Positions 8,981 through 17,193 of a stretch of 45,595 nucleotides of DNA are shown piece after piece. The DNA lies in the NCBI GenBank assembly GCA_013214355.1, contig JABSSL010000053.1, positions 1-45,595 of the forward strand, in the 5' to 3' direction. Made by a program: the position numbers and the translations under genes. The notes under the pieces were generated by a model. It saw only the letters and a program-made list of their open reading frames with translations. It ran no database searches and had not been told where the DNA came from. Every line of letters begins with the position of its first letter. The first letter of the stretch is position 1. This DNA comes from Saprospiraceae bacterium. Its GTDB lineage: Bacteria; Bacteroidota; Bacteroidia; Chitinophagales; Saprospiraceae.

Positions 8981-10016
8981 AGGGCTCTACGCTCCTACCC
9001 TCTCCTTCTTCCAACACCCAGAACTGTTCTTGCGGTATATCGAACTTCTGCAAAGCTGTTTGCAGTCCACTCTGCGCCTCTTTCATGCCTTCAAAGGCTA
9101 AGGGAAAGGTGCCAAAGTGAGAAGCAACGCTTTGCTTAGCATTGACCTCCAAGTGTATTTTTGCTGCTTCCTCTGGCGTGGTATGAATAGGAGACATGAA
9201 CCAAACTGGCGCATAGGCTCCAATCGGAAGCAAAGCCAAGTCAATGCCTGGATGTCTTTCACCTATTGTCTTAAAGAAAGAACCATATCCGGAATCCCCA
9301 GCAAAGTAGATCTTTTGATCTGGCGTATCTATGATGTACCCACACCATAAAGTAGCATCCCGATCCAAAATACCTCGGCCCGAAAAATGCTGAGCAGGTA
9401 CAGCAGAGATTTTGATTTGCTCACTAAACGCAAAACTTTCCCACCAATCCAAATCCGTAGCCTTACCGCTTGCTCTACTTTCGATGAATTGACCTACCCC
9501 CAAAGGCGTCACAATCTGTGGCTGATGTGCTCGCACCAGCTTTTGTACCGTAGGTAGATCCAAATGATCGTAGTGATTATGACTTAAAAGGATAAGGTCA
9601 ATTTTGGGTAGTTGATCCATGGTCAAACCGGGAGGCCTCATCCGTTTTGGGCCGGCAAATTGAAAAGGGCTAACTCGTTTGCTCCAAACGGGATCCGTTA
9701 AGATATTCAAGCCCGCCACCTGAATCAAAAATGTGGAGTGATTGACAAAGGTGATATGAATTCCTTCCTGGACTTCCGCCGGGGGATTCGGTTTAGGCGC
9801 AATCGTTCGAATTTCAGTCCAAGGGCCACGTTTAGGTCCTCGAATTAGTAAACGGAAAATATCTTTGAAGCCCTTGGCCTGAACGCCATCGATATTCTGG
9901 AAAACCTTACCATTAAAGTGATCACTTTCAGGCCCTTTGTACTTGGGAGCAGACAGAAGGGAACCGATGGAGATAAATAGGACGGGAACTATAGTCAAGA
10001 TCGCAATAAATACCAT
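8979..10016 (-). CDS. MBL-fold metallo-hydrolase, NAPE-PLD-like
   Basis: Zinc-dependent hydrolase of the metallo-beta-lactamase fold, 345 residues, closest in motif pattern to N-acyl-phosphatidylethanolamine phospholipase D-like proteins. The metal site begins SHNHYDH (His146, His148, Asp150, His151). Further ligands are expected in VPAQHFSGR, FAGDSGYG and SHFGTFPL. Family-typical segments include ILTDPVW, FAGPKRMRPPG and LPIGAYAPVWFM. The N-terminal ~22 residues form one hydrophobic helix, so the enzyme is probably membrane-anchored with a periplasmic catalytic domain, or exported. The substrate is likely a phospholipid-like phosphodiester, by family only. Confidence 0.9.
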   Translation of the reverse strand: MVFIAILTIVPVLFISIGSLLSAPKYKGPESDHFNGKVFQNIDGVQAKGFKDIFRLLIRGPKRGPWTEIRTIAPKPNPPAEVQEGIHITFVNHSTFLIQVAGLNILTDPVWSKRVSPFQFAGPKRMRPPGLTMDQLPKIDLILLSHNHYDHLDLPTVQKLVRAHQPQIVTPLGVGQFIESRASGKATDLDWWESFAFSEQIKISAVPAQHFSGRGILDRDATLWCGYIIDTPDQKIYFAGDSGYGSFFKTIGERHPGIDLALLPIGAYAPVWFMSPIHTTPEEAAKIHLEVNAKQSVASHFGTFPLAFEGMKEAQSGLQTALQKFDIPQEQFWVLEEGEGRSVEP

Positions 10017-10135
10017 AGCATACAGATTTGCATATAACGCCCAGTTAACAACTGGTTAATCGGCTTGGTTCTACAAATCAATTTTATTTTCCGTAGGTGA
10101 AAATAGAATGATCGAAAAAATGATCAAATCAGCTA

Positions 10136-10166
10136 TTGCTTATACACGATCATTATCTTACATTTG
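10136..10166 (+). promoter_or_regulatory. Bacteroidota-type promoter for the GNAT gene
   Basis: TTG at 10136-10138, a 20 bp spacer, and TACATTTG at 10159-10166. The implied start near 10173 leaves a 60 nt leader before the ATG at 10234. Confidence 0.6.
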
Positions 10167-10233
10167 GAAGCCATAAGCGCCTAATAAGCCCTTAATTTTC
10201 CGATTCGGAATACAACTTCAAAAACCCTGCATT

Positions 10234-10758
10234 ATGTCTAGCGAGACTACTAATCAAAAAGAGGTAAAAATAGAAAGCGCTGAGTTGGTGGATTGGCCTG
10301 CCATAAAAGACATTTACCTGCAAGGTATAGCCACAGGGCATGCCACCTTTGTCACAGCCTGCGGTATACCAGATGGAAAAGAGTGGTTTGGAAAAAAGAT
10401 CCCACAATCCGTCCTAAAAGCTAGCGGGGCTAGCGGGGAGGTATTAGCCTGGGGTGCGCTGCAAGGTATCAGCGGTGCCTGTAGTTATGCCGGCGTGGCC
10501 GAAGTATCCGTATATGTATCGGAAGCAGCGAGAGGTCAAGGTCTGGGTTCAAAAATTTTGGAGGGCCTCATCGCTTTCGCAGAAGCTAACGATCTATGGA
10601 CGCTCCAGGCGAGTATCTTCCCAGAAAATGCAGGTAGCCTCAGGTTACACGAGAAGCATGAGTTTGTGAAGGTAGGACGCCGCCAGGCCATCGGTAAACT
10701 CAATGGAACCTGGCGGGACGAATATCTTCTAGAGCGTCGTTCGCCTAGTTTGTATTAA
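10234..10758 (+). CDS. GNAT N-acetyltransferase, phosphinothricin acetyltransferase-like
   Basis: Cytoplasmic acetyl-CoA-dependent N-acetyltransferase, 174 residues. The acetyl-CoA pyrophosphate loop is RGQGLGS (Arg100-Ser106), preceded by the strand VAEVSVYV. The C-terminal block ends GKLNGTWRDEYLLERRS, which is the pattern of the phosphinothricin/methionine-sulfoximine acetyltransferase (Pat/MnaT) branch. Native substrates in that branch are often amino-acid analogues, so detoxification or amino-acid acetylation is plausible but not shown. It converges on the permease gene with only 4 bp between stops, and no terminator hairpin is visible there. Confidence 0.88.
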   Translation: MSSETTNQKEVKIESAELVDWPAIKDIYLQGIATGHATFVTACGIPDGKEWFGKKIPQSVLKASGASGEVLAWGALQGISGACSYAGVAEVSVYVSEAARGQGLGSKILEGLIAFAEANDLWTLQASIFPENAGSLRLHEKHEFVKVGRRQAIGKLNGTWRDEYLLERRSPSLY

Positions 10759-10762
10759 ATGA

Positions 10763-13159
10763 TCACTCTGTCCGTAGGGAGTGAACGGGGTTGGTACTAG
10801 CTAGGCGTGAAGCATGGTAACTAATCGTGAGGAATGCCACTCCGATGGCCAGTAGACTGACTAAGAAAACCAGTAGAAAATCCATTCCCAAGCGATAAGC
10901 AAAACTTTCTACCCAACTGTTGTACGAAAAGTAAATTATGGGTAGGGCTACCACCGCTGCCACCGCCACAATCACCAATACCTCTTTGAATAGTAGGCCC
11001 ACGATTTGATTTACGGAGGCCCCCAATACTTTTCGCACTCCCATTTCCTTCGTTCTCTGTGCCGTGGTATATGAAGCCAAACCGAATAGGCCGAGAGAGG
11101 AAATCAATCCACAAATGATCGACAACCAAAACAGCAATTTACTTTGTCGTTCATCTGAATTGTATAGGACATTGAGATCATCATCTAGAAAACTAAACTC
11201 CATGGGCAAATCAGGGATTATTGATCTCCATTGCTTGGTTAAATCCTGAATTGCATCTCTAGGGTCACCTTCCTTAATCCGTACAAAAATATTCCGACCC
11301 ACATTTTCAATAATGAATAAGGCAATCGGTAGCATGGGCTCATGCAAGGAATTGGTATTGAAATCTTCTACTACACCAACAACCTGTCCCAATTCTCTAT
11401 TTCCCAAGGAATCTTCCGTTGCTACAAATTTCTTCCCGATCGGCTCCTCCCAACCCTGCTTCTCGACAAAGGTTTCGTTCACAATCATGGCAAAGGTAGA
11501 ATCCGTTGGTCGGCCTAATTCGAAATTTCTACCTTCTATCACTTCCGTTCCCATGACCTCCAAATACTCATGATCTACCAACATATAACTTGTGGGCACA
11601 CGTTCCATACCCTCAGCGGTCTCAATAATAAAATCCGATCGGTCCACATAGATACCTGGAACTTGATTGGATAAGGTAACGCCTTTCACATATTCACTCT
11701 CCTTTAGTTTTTGCTTTAATGCCGTGATCTTCTGAGCCACACTTCTCGAACGGATCGGTATATTGATGACATTCTCTTTGTCAAAACCTAGATCTTTATC
11801 CCTTAGATAGTCAATTTGTCGTCCCATGAGCAGGGTGATTCCGACCACTCCAATGGAAATCATAAACTGAAAGACTACCAAAGTACGCCGTAGGAATATC
11901 CCTGATGTAGTATTCTTGAAAGCTCCTTTCAACACACCCATTGGCTCAATATTGGACAAGTAAAAGGCGGGATACAGGCCGGCCAGCAGGCTCACCAGAA
12001 CGAAAATTCCTAGGATGCCCAACACCAACTCGGGGTTACTAAATAGGTTTAAAGCCAGGTCCTTATCTAATAGCGCATTGAGGTTGGATGTATTGAATAC
12101 CAACTCGGTCAACCCCAAGGCAAGGACGCACGCGATGGCCGTGATAAATAGGGATTCCAGCATGAAGAATCGAATCAGCTGCGGTTTTGTAGCACCAGAC
12201 ACTTTCTTCACGCCAATTTCTTTAGCTCTACCAGTGGCCCTAGCCGTTGCCAAGTTAACATAGTTGATACTGGCCAATAATAGTATCAAAAGACCCACTG
12301 AGAAAAAGGCGTACAGATAACCCATATTCCCTTGTGGACGATCGTATGGAAGATCTGAGTTGAAGTGGATCTCAGTCAAAGGTTCAATAATGGGATGGAA
12401 GGTAGATTCTACATCATTTCCAGGATCTTGCCCGTATTTCTCCGCCCATTCAGGCATACGCGCCTTTACCGTTTCAATACTGGTTCCTTCCTTAAGCAGG
12501 ATGTAGGTGTAATCGCCAATAGAATTTAGAGATTGCCGGTCGGTCAGGCCAAAGTTTCCCTGTCCATTGTAGGTGGACATCAGACCATGATATACAAAGT
12601 GTGTATTCTTGGGCAAGTCCTTGTAAACGCCGGTGATCATTAGGTTCGCTCGATTGAATTTGAGCGATTTCCCCATTGGATCTTCCTCTCCAAAAATGCG
12701 CTTAGCCACTGTTTCGGAGAGAATCAAACTATTTCTACCATCCAAGGCTGTGTTGGGGTCGCCCTGGATAAAATCGAAATCAAAAATCTCTAATGCGGTG
12801 GAATCCGTCTCGTGTATACCATCCAAAAAGAAAGATTCATTACCATACTGAAAAAGCCACTTCTCCGAAATGAAATTGAAACGAACAAAGGATTCTATCT
12901 CCGTGAATTCTTCCTTCAACATCTTACCCAATGCCATCCCACTCAGCGCATACCGGTCCTCTCCTGCTGGCTTAATATAACTAGAACCAACCCGAAAAAT
13001 TCGCTCATGTTTAGTGTAGTGTTGGTCATAAGTCCATTCACTTTGCAAATAGAGAAAGGTGATAACAGCAACACTCATCCCAATGGCCAACCCCATAATA
13101 TTGAGGAAGGAATAGAACTTGGTTTTCCACAAATTGCGCAGTATTAGCTTAAATCTCAT
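10763..13159 (-). CDS. FtsX/MacB-type ABC transporter permease
   Basis: Large inner-membrane permease of 798 residues with the duplicated layout usual in Bacteroidota. A first transmembrane helix (SFLNIMGLAIGMSVAVITFL) is followed by a MacB-like periplasmic domain (~45-280), then three helices (~285-410). A second periplasmic domain follows (~440-680), with three final helices. The cytoplasmic loops carry the paired motifs TGRAKEIGVKKVSGATKPQL and TKEMGVRKVLGAS. Such proteins transmit ATPase-driven mechanical change to the periplasm, for example in export of peptides or lipids. No ATPase gene is adjacent, so the partner must be elsewhere. It is divergent from a sigma-54 response regulator and histidine kinase, which may control it. 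Confidence 0.92.
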   Translation of the reverse strand: MRFKLILRNLWKTKFYSFLNIMGLAIGMSVAVITFLYLQSEWTYDQHYTKHERIFRVGSSYIKPAGEDRYALSGMALGKMLKEEFTEIESFVRFNFISEKWLFQYGNESFFLDGIHETDSTALEIFDFDFIQGDPNTALDGRNSLILSETVAKRIFGEEDPMGKSLKFNRANLMITGVYKDLPKNTHFVYHGLMSTYNGQGNFGLTDRQSLNSIGDYTYILLKEGTSIETVKARMPEWAEKYGQDPGNDVESTFHPIIEPLTEIHFNSDLPYDRPQGNMGYLYAFFSVGLLILLLASINYVNLATARATGRAKEIGVKKVSGATKPQLIRFFMLESLFITAIACVLALGLTELVFNTSNLNALLDKDLALNLFSNPELVLGILGIFVLVSLLAGLYPAFYLSNIEPMGVLKGAFKNTTSGIFLRRTLVVFQFMISIGVVGITLLMGRQIDYLRDKDLGFDKENVINIPIRSRSVAQKITALKQKLKESEYVKGVTLSNQVPGIYVDRSDFIIETAEGMERVPTSYMLVDHEYLEVMGTEVIEGRNFELGRPTDSTFAMIVNETFVEKQGWEEPIGKKFVATEDSLGNRELGQVVGVVEDFNTNSLHEPMLPIALFIIENVGRNIFVRIKEGDPRDAIQDLTKQWRSIIPDLPMEFSFLDDDLNVLYNSDERQSKLLFWLSIICGLISSLGLFGLASYTTAQRTKEMGVRKVLGASVNQIVGLLFKEVLVIVAVAAVVALPIIYFSYNSWVESFAYRLGMDFLLVFLVSLLAIGVAFLTISYHASRLASTNPVHSLRTE

Positions 13160-13444
13160 GATTATTTTTCAACTTTAATTCAGCAGTTTGGAAATCGAGA
13201 ATTTTTAATCAATTTGCAAGCGACACTTCGCTACTCAGAGGGGAAGCCAGAAATCTCTACTTACCCTTCTGCATGACCGAGTACGCTTGGCTACATTTGA
13301 AATACTGCATTATTGTGCCAAAAAACATAATCAACTAATAATCAGCAAGTTTACAATAACATAAAGGAAAACACCGCAGAAAGCGACCGATTTCGTACAC
13401 CCAATTGTTCAACAGCGATCACCTAGTACACAATCAACCCGCCT
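13160..13444. promoter_or_regulatory. Divergent regulatory region between permease and two-component genes
   Basis: 285 bp between divergent starts. On the plus strand TACATTTG at 13292-13299 fits the -7 box, though no TTG lies at the right distance upstream. On the minus strand TGGCACAATAATGCA resembles a sigma-54 -24/-12 element, but the GG-to-GC spacing is one base short. The region must drive both directions. Which sigma factor is used cannot be settled from sequence. Confidence 0.35.
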
Positions 13445-13888
13445 ATGGCCAGAAAAAAACATAGTATACTCCTTATGGATGATGATCCAGATGTGTTGCG
13501 CACCCTGGAGATGGTACTAGGTTATTATTACACTACGGTTGACTCAGAGCGTCATATTGCCGCCTTGGAAGAAAAGCTCTCCCGTAACTCCTATGACCTA
13601 CTTATCCTAGACATGAATTTCCAGAAGGGGCAAATTAGTGGAAATGAAGGCTTATTCTGGTTAAAGAAAATCAAAAAAGCTCATCCAGCAACGGCCGTAA
13701 TATTGATCACCGCCTATGGAGAGGTGGAACTAGCGGTGGAAGCTATGAAATTTGGGGCAGCCGACTTTCTGCTCAAGCCTTGGTCGAATGAAAAGTTATT
13801 GGGCGTAGTAGAGAAGTCCTACCTCGTAAAGGGCTTAAGAAATCTAGTCAGCCAGATTCTTTTCTATTCGGTCAATCTGCGGCCATGA
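13445..13888 (+). CDS. Sigma-54 response regulator, receiver part (frame ends early)
   Basis: N-terminal receiver domain of an NtrC-type response regulator. Asp12-Asp14 form the acidic pocket, Asp56 in LILDMNF is the phosphoacceptor, Thr89 is in LITAYG and Lys111 in LLKPW. The frame runs on to a stop at 13888, but the last ~20 residues (after about VVEKSYLVKG) look unlike the family. The expected linker and the conserved FGQSAAM segment are instead encoded in the -1 frame over the same bases, running straight into the AAA+ domain. So this is probably half of one 450-residue protein. Frameshift mutation, sequence error, programmed -1 frameshifting, and two coupled genes (stop and next ATG overlap as ATGA) are all possible. 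Confidence 0.85.
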   Translation: MARKKHSILLMDDDPDVLRTLEMVLGYYYTTVDSERHIAALEEKLSRNSYDLLILDMNFQKGQISGNEGLFWLKKIKKAHPATAVILITAYGEVELAVEAMKFGAADFLLKPWSNEKLLGVVEKSYLVKGLRNLVSQILFYSVNLRP

Positions 13889-14766
13889 TAGCACTTATGA
13901 AGTCCACTGAAAAAATAGCGGCAACGGATGCCAATGTTCTTTTGTTGGGTGAAAATGGGACGGGGAAAAGTAGTTTAGCTCAATTCATTCATCAGCGATC
14001 TGAGCGTAAGGATCAAGTCTTCATTGCATCTGATCTTGGGGCACTGGATGATCAGCTCATGGCCTCTACCCTATTTGGCCACTTGAAAGGTGCCTTTACG
14101 GATGCACGTGAAGAGCGGCAAGGCTTGTTTCAGACGGCACATAGCGGAACTTTATTCCTGGACGAAATCGCCAATTTATCACTCCCTAATCAAGCCAAAT
14201 TACTACGTGTACTACAAGATCGAAAGGTGAGAAAATTGGGTAGCCATGAAGAAGAAATCATTGATATTCGCCTAATCACTGCTACCAACGCCGCTATCAG
14301 TGAACAAGTAGCCCAACAAGCGTTTAGAGAAGATCTTTTGTATCGTATCAATACCATTACCTTAACCATCCCGCCACTCCGGGAACGCTCCGAGGATATC
14401 CCCCTATTGTATCAACACTTTCTGGATGCCTTTTCTAAACGATATGATAAACAAGTGAGCACTAAAGCGGGAACCCTGAAAAAACTACAACGTTACCACT
14501 GGCCTGGCAACATCCGAGAGCTTAGGAATGCTATCGAAAGAGCCTTTATTCTTTGTGATGATGACGAGATTGGACCAAATGATTTTGTATTAGCGGAACC
14601 ACTCAATGATCAAAGGTTATTTGAATCCTATAATCTGATTGAGGTGGAGAAAATGCTGATTCTAAAGGCTATTGACAGTCACAATGGTAATTTGAGTCAA
14701 GCAGCACAAGCCTTGGGACTTACAAGACAAAGTTTGTATAGAAGAATGGAAAAGTATGATCTTTAA
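13885..14766 (+). CDS. Sigma-54 response regulator, AAA+ and Fis-HTH part
   Basis: C-terminal part of the regulator: an AAA+ ATPase that remodels sigma-54 polymerase, plus a DNA-binding domain. Walker A is GENGTGKSS (residues 22-30), the loop that contacts sigma-54 reads GAFTDA instead of the textbook GAFTGA, and Walker B is GTLFLDEI. Arginines follow in the RLITATN and FREDLLYRI regions. The Fis-type HTH is GNLSQAAQALGLTRQSLYRR at the C-terminus. The ATG at 13885 lies inside the conserved FGQSAAM motif, whose first part is encoded upstream in the same frame (open back to 13792); this shows that the domain originally continued from the receiver. The kinase gene overlaps its end by 11 bp. Confidence 0.88.
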   Translation: MIALMKSTEKIAATDANVLLLGENGTGKSSLAQFIHQRSERKDQVFIASDLGALDDQLMASTLFGHLKGAFTDAREERQGLFQTAHSGTLFLDEIANLSLPNQAKLLRVLQDRKVRKLGSHEEEIIDIRLITATNAAISEQVAQQAFREDLLYRINTITLTIPPLRERSEDIPLLYQHFLDAFSKRYDKQVSTKAGTLKKLQRYHWPGNIRELRNAIERAFILCDDDEIGPNDFVLAEPLNDQRLFESYNLIEVEKMLILKAIDSHNGNLSQAAQALGLTRQSLYRRMEKYDL

Positions 14767-16111
14767 TCGCTTTGCATTACTCGTCGGCCTTCGCCTATTG
14801 TTGCTACTAGCTTTATTAAGCGCACTTGCTGCCACGCAATTTGAACGCAAATGGCTATTTTCTGTCATCATCCTGAGTAGCCTCATTATTTTGGTCGTAG
14901 TCGAATTGCTACGTTTCATTAATCGGACCAATTTTGACTTGGTCAAATTATTACAGGCACTGGAAAAAGACGATTTCTCCACTCATTTCCAACAACGACC
15001 AAGCGGCCGGTCTTTCCGCAAACTATATGGGGCATTTAATAATGTTATAGATCGATACAAGGCAGCTCAGCTACAACAGGAGGCGCAAAAGGAATTTCTT
15101 AACATTGCTGTCAGCAAATTGAACGTTGGTGTGATTGCCCACGAGGAGAATGGGCGTATCCTGATTTTTAACGAATATGCTCGAAGTATAGTAGGGGATA
15201 TTATCCCACAGAATTGGGACATCCTGATCTTGAGAAAGATCCCAGTTATCCAGTTCCTACATAATATGCCGACGGATAGCCCACAGATCTATTCCCAGGA
15301 CACCGGCGCTCAGGATCAAAGTTTGCTGTTACAAGCCAGCCGATTCTCCTTGCTACAAAAAAATATTCGGCTATACACCATCAAAGATATTCGCTCTCAA
15401 TTAGACCAGAAAGAGGTGGAGTCCTGGCAAAAGGTAATTCGGGTACTAACCCATGAAATCATGAATTCATTAACCCCGGTCATTTCACTCACCGATATGG
15501 CAGGAATTATGTTGAATGACCTTGATCGGCCGAAGGAGGAAACCCAAGCTATCAAAGAGGCTTTAGATACTGCCCAAGGGCGAGCGAAGGGACTATTGAG
15601 TTTTGTGAAGAGTTATCGACAATATTTAAAAGTACCTACCCCCAACCTACAGTCAGAATCCATTACAGCCTTTAGTGAACAACTTGTTCAGTTGCTGAGT
15701 CCCAGATTGCAAAAGGCCGCTATCCACCTGGAATACACCCCCACTTCAGGCCTGCAAACCATGCTGGCGGATCAATACCTTTTGGAACAAGTTTTCATTA
15801 ACTTATTCACAAATGCGATTCAAGCGCTAGAGGGTATGCCGACACCGGTGATAAAATTTAAGATCAAGCAGGATGCACAGCGGATTACTTTCTCGATTCG
15901 TGACAATGGTCCAGGAATTGCTGAGGAGCAGGTAAGTGAGATCTTTGTTCCCTTTTATACCAGCAAGGAAGATGGGTCAGGTATAGGTTTAAGTATATCC
16001 CGGCAAATCGTCCAGGCTCATGGTGGACGCCTCTTCGTGCAAACTCAAGAAGGAAAGGGGGCCACTTTCTTTGTTGAATTACCTGTTCCAGAGAAATTGC
16101 AACAGATCTAG
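14756..16111 (+). CDS. Sensor histidine kinase (NtrB/ZraS-like partner of the sigma-54 regulator)
   Basis: Inner-membrane sensor kinase of 451 residues that should phosphorylate the preceding response regulator. Two hydrophobic helices lie within residues ~5-60, with very little periplasmic sequence between them. A HAMP-like or linker helix and a PAS-like segment (~110-210) follow. The dimerisation/phosphoacceptor domain has His233 in LTHEIMNSLTPV. The ATPase domain has the N-box NLFTNAIQAL, G1 RDNGPGI and G2 GSGIGLSISR. The almost absent sensor loop suggests that it detects a membrane or cytoplasmic signal. The 11 bp overlap with the regulator gene indicates one transcript and coupled translation. 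Confidence 0.93.
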   Translation: MIFNRFALLVGLRLLLLLALLSALAATQFERKWLFSVIILSSLIILVVVELLRFINRTNFDLVKLLQALEKDDFSTHFQQRPSGRSFRKLYGAFNNVIDRYKAAQLQQEAQKEFLNIAVSKLNVGVIAHEENGRILIFNEYARSIVGDIIPQNWDILILRKIPVIQFLHNMPTDSPQIYSQDTGAQDQSLLLQASRFSLLQKNIRLYTIKDIRSQLDQKEVESWQKVIRVLTHEIMNSLTPVISLTDMAGIMLNDLDRPKEETQAIKEALDTAQGRAKGLLSFVKSYRQYLKVPTPNLQSESITAFSEQLVQLLSPRLQKAAIHLEYTPTSGLQTMLADQYLLEQVFINLFTNAIQALEGMPTPVIKFKIKQDAQRITFSIRDNGPGIAEEQVSEIFVPFYTSKEDGSGIGLSISRQIVQAHGGRLFVQTQEGKGATFFVELPVPEKLQQI

Positions 16112-16145
16112 ACAGTTTATTGGTTTAGCTTTCTACTTTTACAGG

Positions 16146-16982
16146 ATGATACAATTAGGCCAATACAATAGTCTAAAAGCCGTTCGATCAACCCGTCATG
16201 GCATGTACCTAGCTGACGAGGAGGGTAGAGAGGTGTTATTGCCACGCAAATACGTACCTAAAGATATTAGTGAGGAGCAGGTGCTAGAGGTGTTCGTCTT
16301 CAATGATTCTGAAGACCGCCCAACGGCGACCACCTTGGCACCGAAGATCTTGCTGCATCAGGTAGCCTATCTCCAGGTCAAACAAGTCAATAAGTTTGGT
16401 GCTTTCTTGGATTGGGGACTGGATAAGGATCTCCTAGTTCCTTTTCGGGAACAACGGAGTGAAATGCAGAAGGGAAAAAGCTACCTGGTATACCTCTACG
16501 AAGACGAGGAAAGTCAGCGGCTGGTGGCCACGAGCAAATGGTATCGCTTTATCAATAATGAAGACCTGACCGTTGAACAAGACCAGGAAGTAGATCTGAT
16601 AGTTGCCAATTCCACTAACCTTGGGGTTAATGTGATTATCAACCACAAGCATGTAGGCCTAGTCTACAAAAATGAGATCTTTCGCAGGTTGCGTCCCGGG
16701 GATCACATTAAGGGATTTGTAAAATTAATCCGACCAGACAACAAGATCGACATTAGACTCCAACGAGAAGGCTACGCTCATGTAGAGCCCAATGCAGAAA
16801 AGATCCTACAGATTCTACAAATCAATGATGGATTTCTGGGGCTACACGACGGGAGCTCCCCAGACGATATCCGTGCTCAACTTGAAATGAGTAAAAAGAC
16901 TTTTAAGAAAGCTATTGGAGCCCTTTATAAAAAGAAACTGATTGAGATTAAAGCCAAAGGCATTTATCTCGTTAAAGAGTAA
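16146..16982 (+). CDS. CvfB-like S1-domain RNA-binding protein
   Basis: Cytoplasmic RNA-binding protein of 278 residues resembling CvfB/YitL: S1-type OB folds followed by a C-terminal winged helix. One S1 core is visible as VNKFGAFLDWGLDKDLLVP. A further OB-like block contains VNVIINHKHVGLVYKNEIF, and the winged helix is DIRAQLEMSKKTFKKAIGAL to the end. CvfB proteins affect post-transcriptional gene expression in other phyla; the target here is unknown. The ATG at 16146 gives the typical N-terminus (MIQLGQYNSL). A longer frame from 16020 overlaps the kinase gene and looks non-coding. It starts 34 bp after the kinase stop and is probably co-transcribed. A palindromic repeat follows its stop. 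Confidence 0.88.
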   Translation: MIQLGQYNSLKAVRSTRHGMYLADEEGREVLLPRKYVPKDISEEQVLEVFVFNDSEDRPTATTLAPKILLHQVAYLQVKQVNKFGAFLDWGLDKDLLVPFREQRSEMQKGKSYLVYLYEDEESQRLVATSKWYRFINNEDLTVEQDQEVDLIVANSTNLGVNVIINHKHVGLVYKNEIFRRLRPGDHIKGFVKLIRPDNKIDIRLQREGYAHVEPNAEKILQILQINDGFLGLHDGSSPDDIRAQLEMSKKTFKKAIGALYKKKLIEIKAKGIYLVKE

Positions 16983-16997
16983 GTTTCTTGGTGCATG

Positions 16998-17187
16998 TTT
17001 GGCGATCGCTTTTGGAGGAGAAAAGTGTCATTTCCCACCTGCCGGCAGGCCAAGTTTTGCTGAGACTAGGTGCTTTTTGCAGGCCCATATCCGGCAGATA
17101 CGGTCAAGAAAAACTACGACGCTTGCCTGACGGCAGTCAGGTATCAGCAAAAAAGGGCGTTTCCCACCCAAAGGGTGATCGCCAAAC
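16998..17187. repeat. 190 bp nested palindromic element
   Basis: Outer ends are inverted: GTTTGGCGATC at 16998 and GATCGCCAAAC ending at 17187 (11 bp perfect, then imperfect). Inner parts also pair: GTTTTGCTGA on the left with TCAGCAAAA on the right. Local hairpins occur within, including the perfect 12 bp palindrome CCTGCCGGCAGG and CCTGA..TCAGG. TTTCCCACC also occurs as a direct repeat near both ends. There is no coding capacity. It fits a MITE-like or REP-type intergenic repeat, or a structured RNA at the 3' end of the kinase/CvfB transcript. Confidence 0.65.
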
Positions 17188-17193
17188 CTGAAC

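Noticed and set aside
8927-9350. Plus-strand frames opposite the metallo-hydrolase gene
   Set aside because: Shadows of a strongly supported minus-strand gene.
13303-13322. Sigma-54-like -24/-12 element (TGGCACAATAATGCA, minus strand) upstream of the permease
   Set aside because: The spacing between GG and GC is 9 bp, not the required 10, and a one-base change in spacing normally abolishes sigma-54 binding.
17000-17012. GCGATCGC octamer resembling the cyanobacterial HIP1 motif
   Set aside because: It occurs here as part of the outer arm of a palindromic element and is not seen repeatedly across the window.
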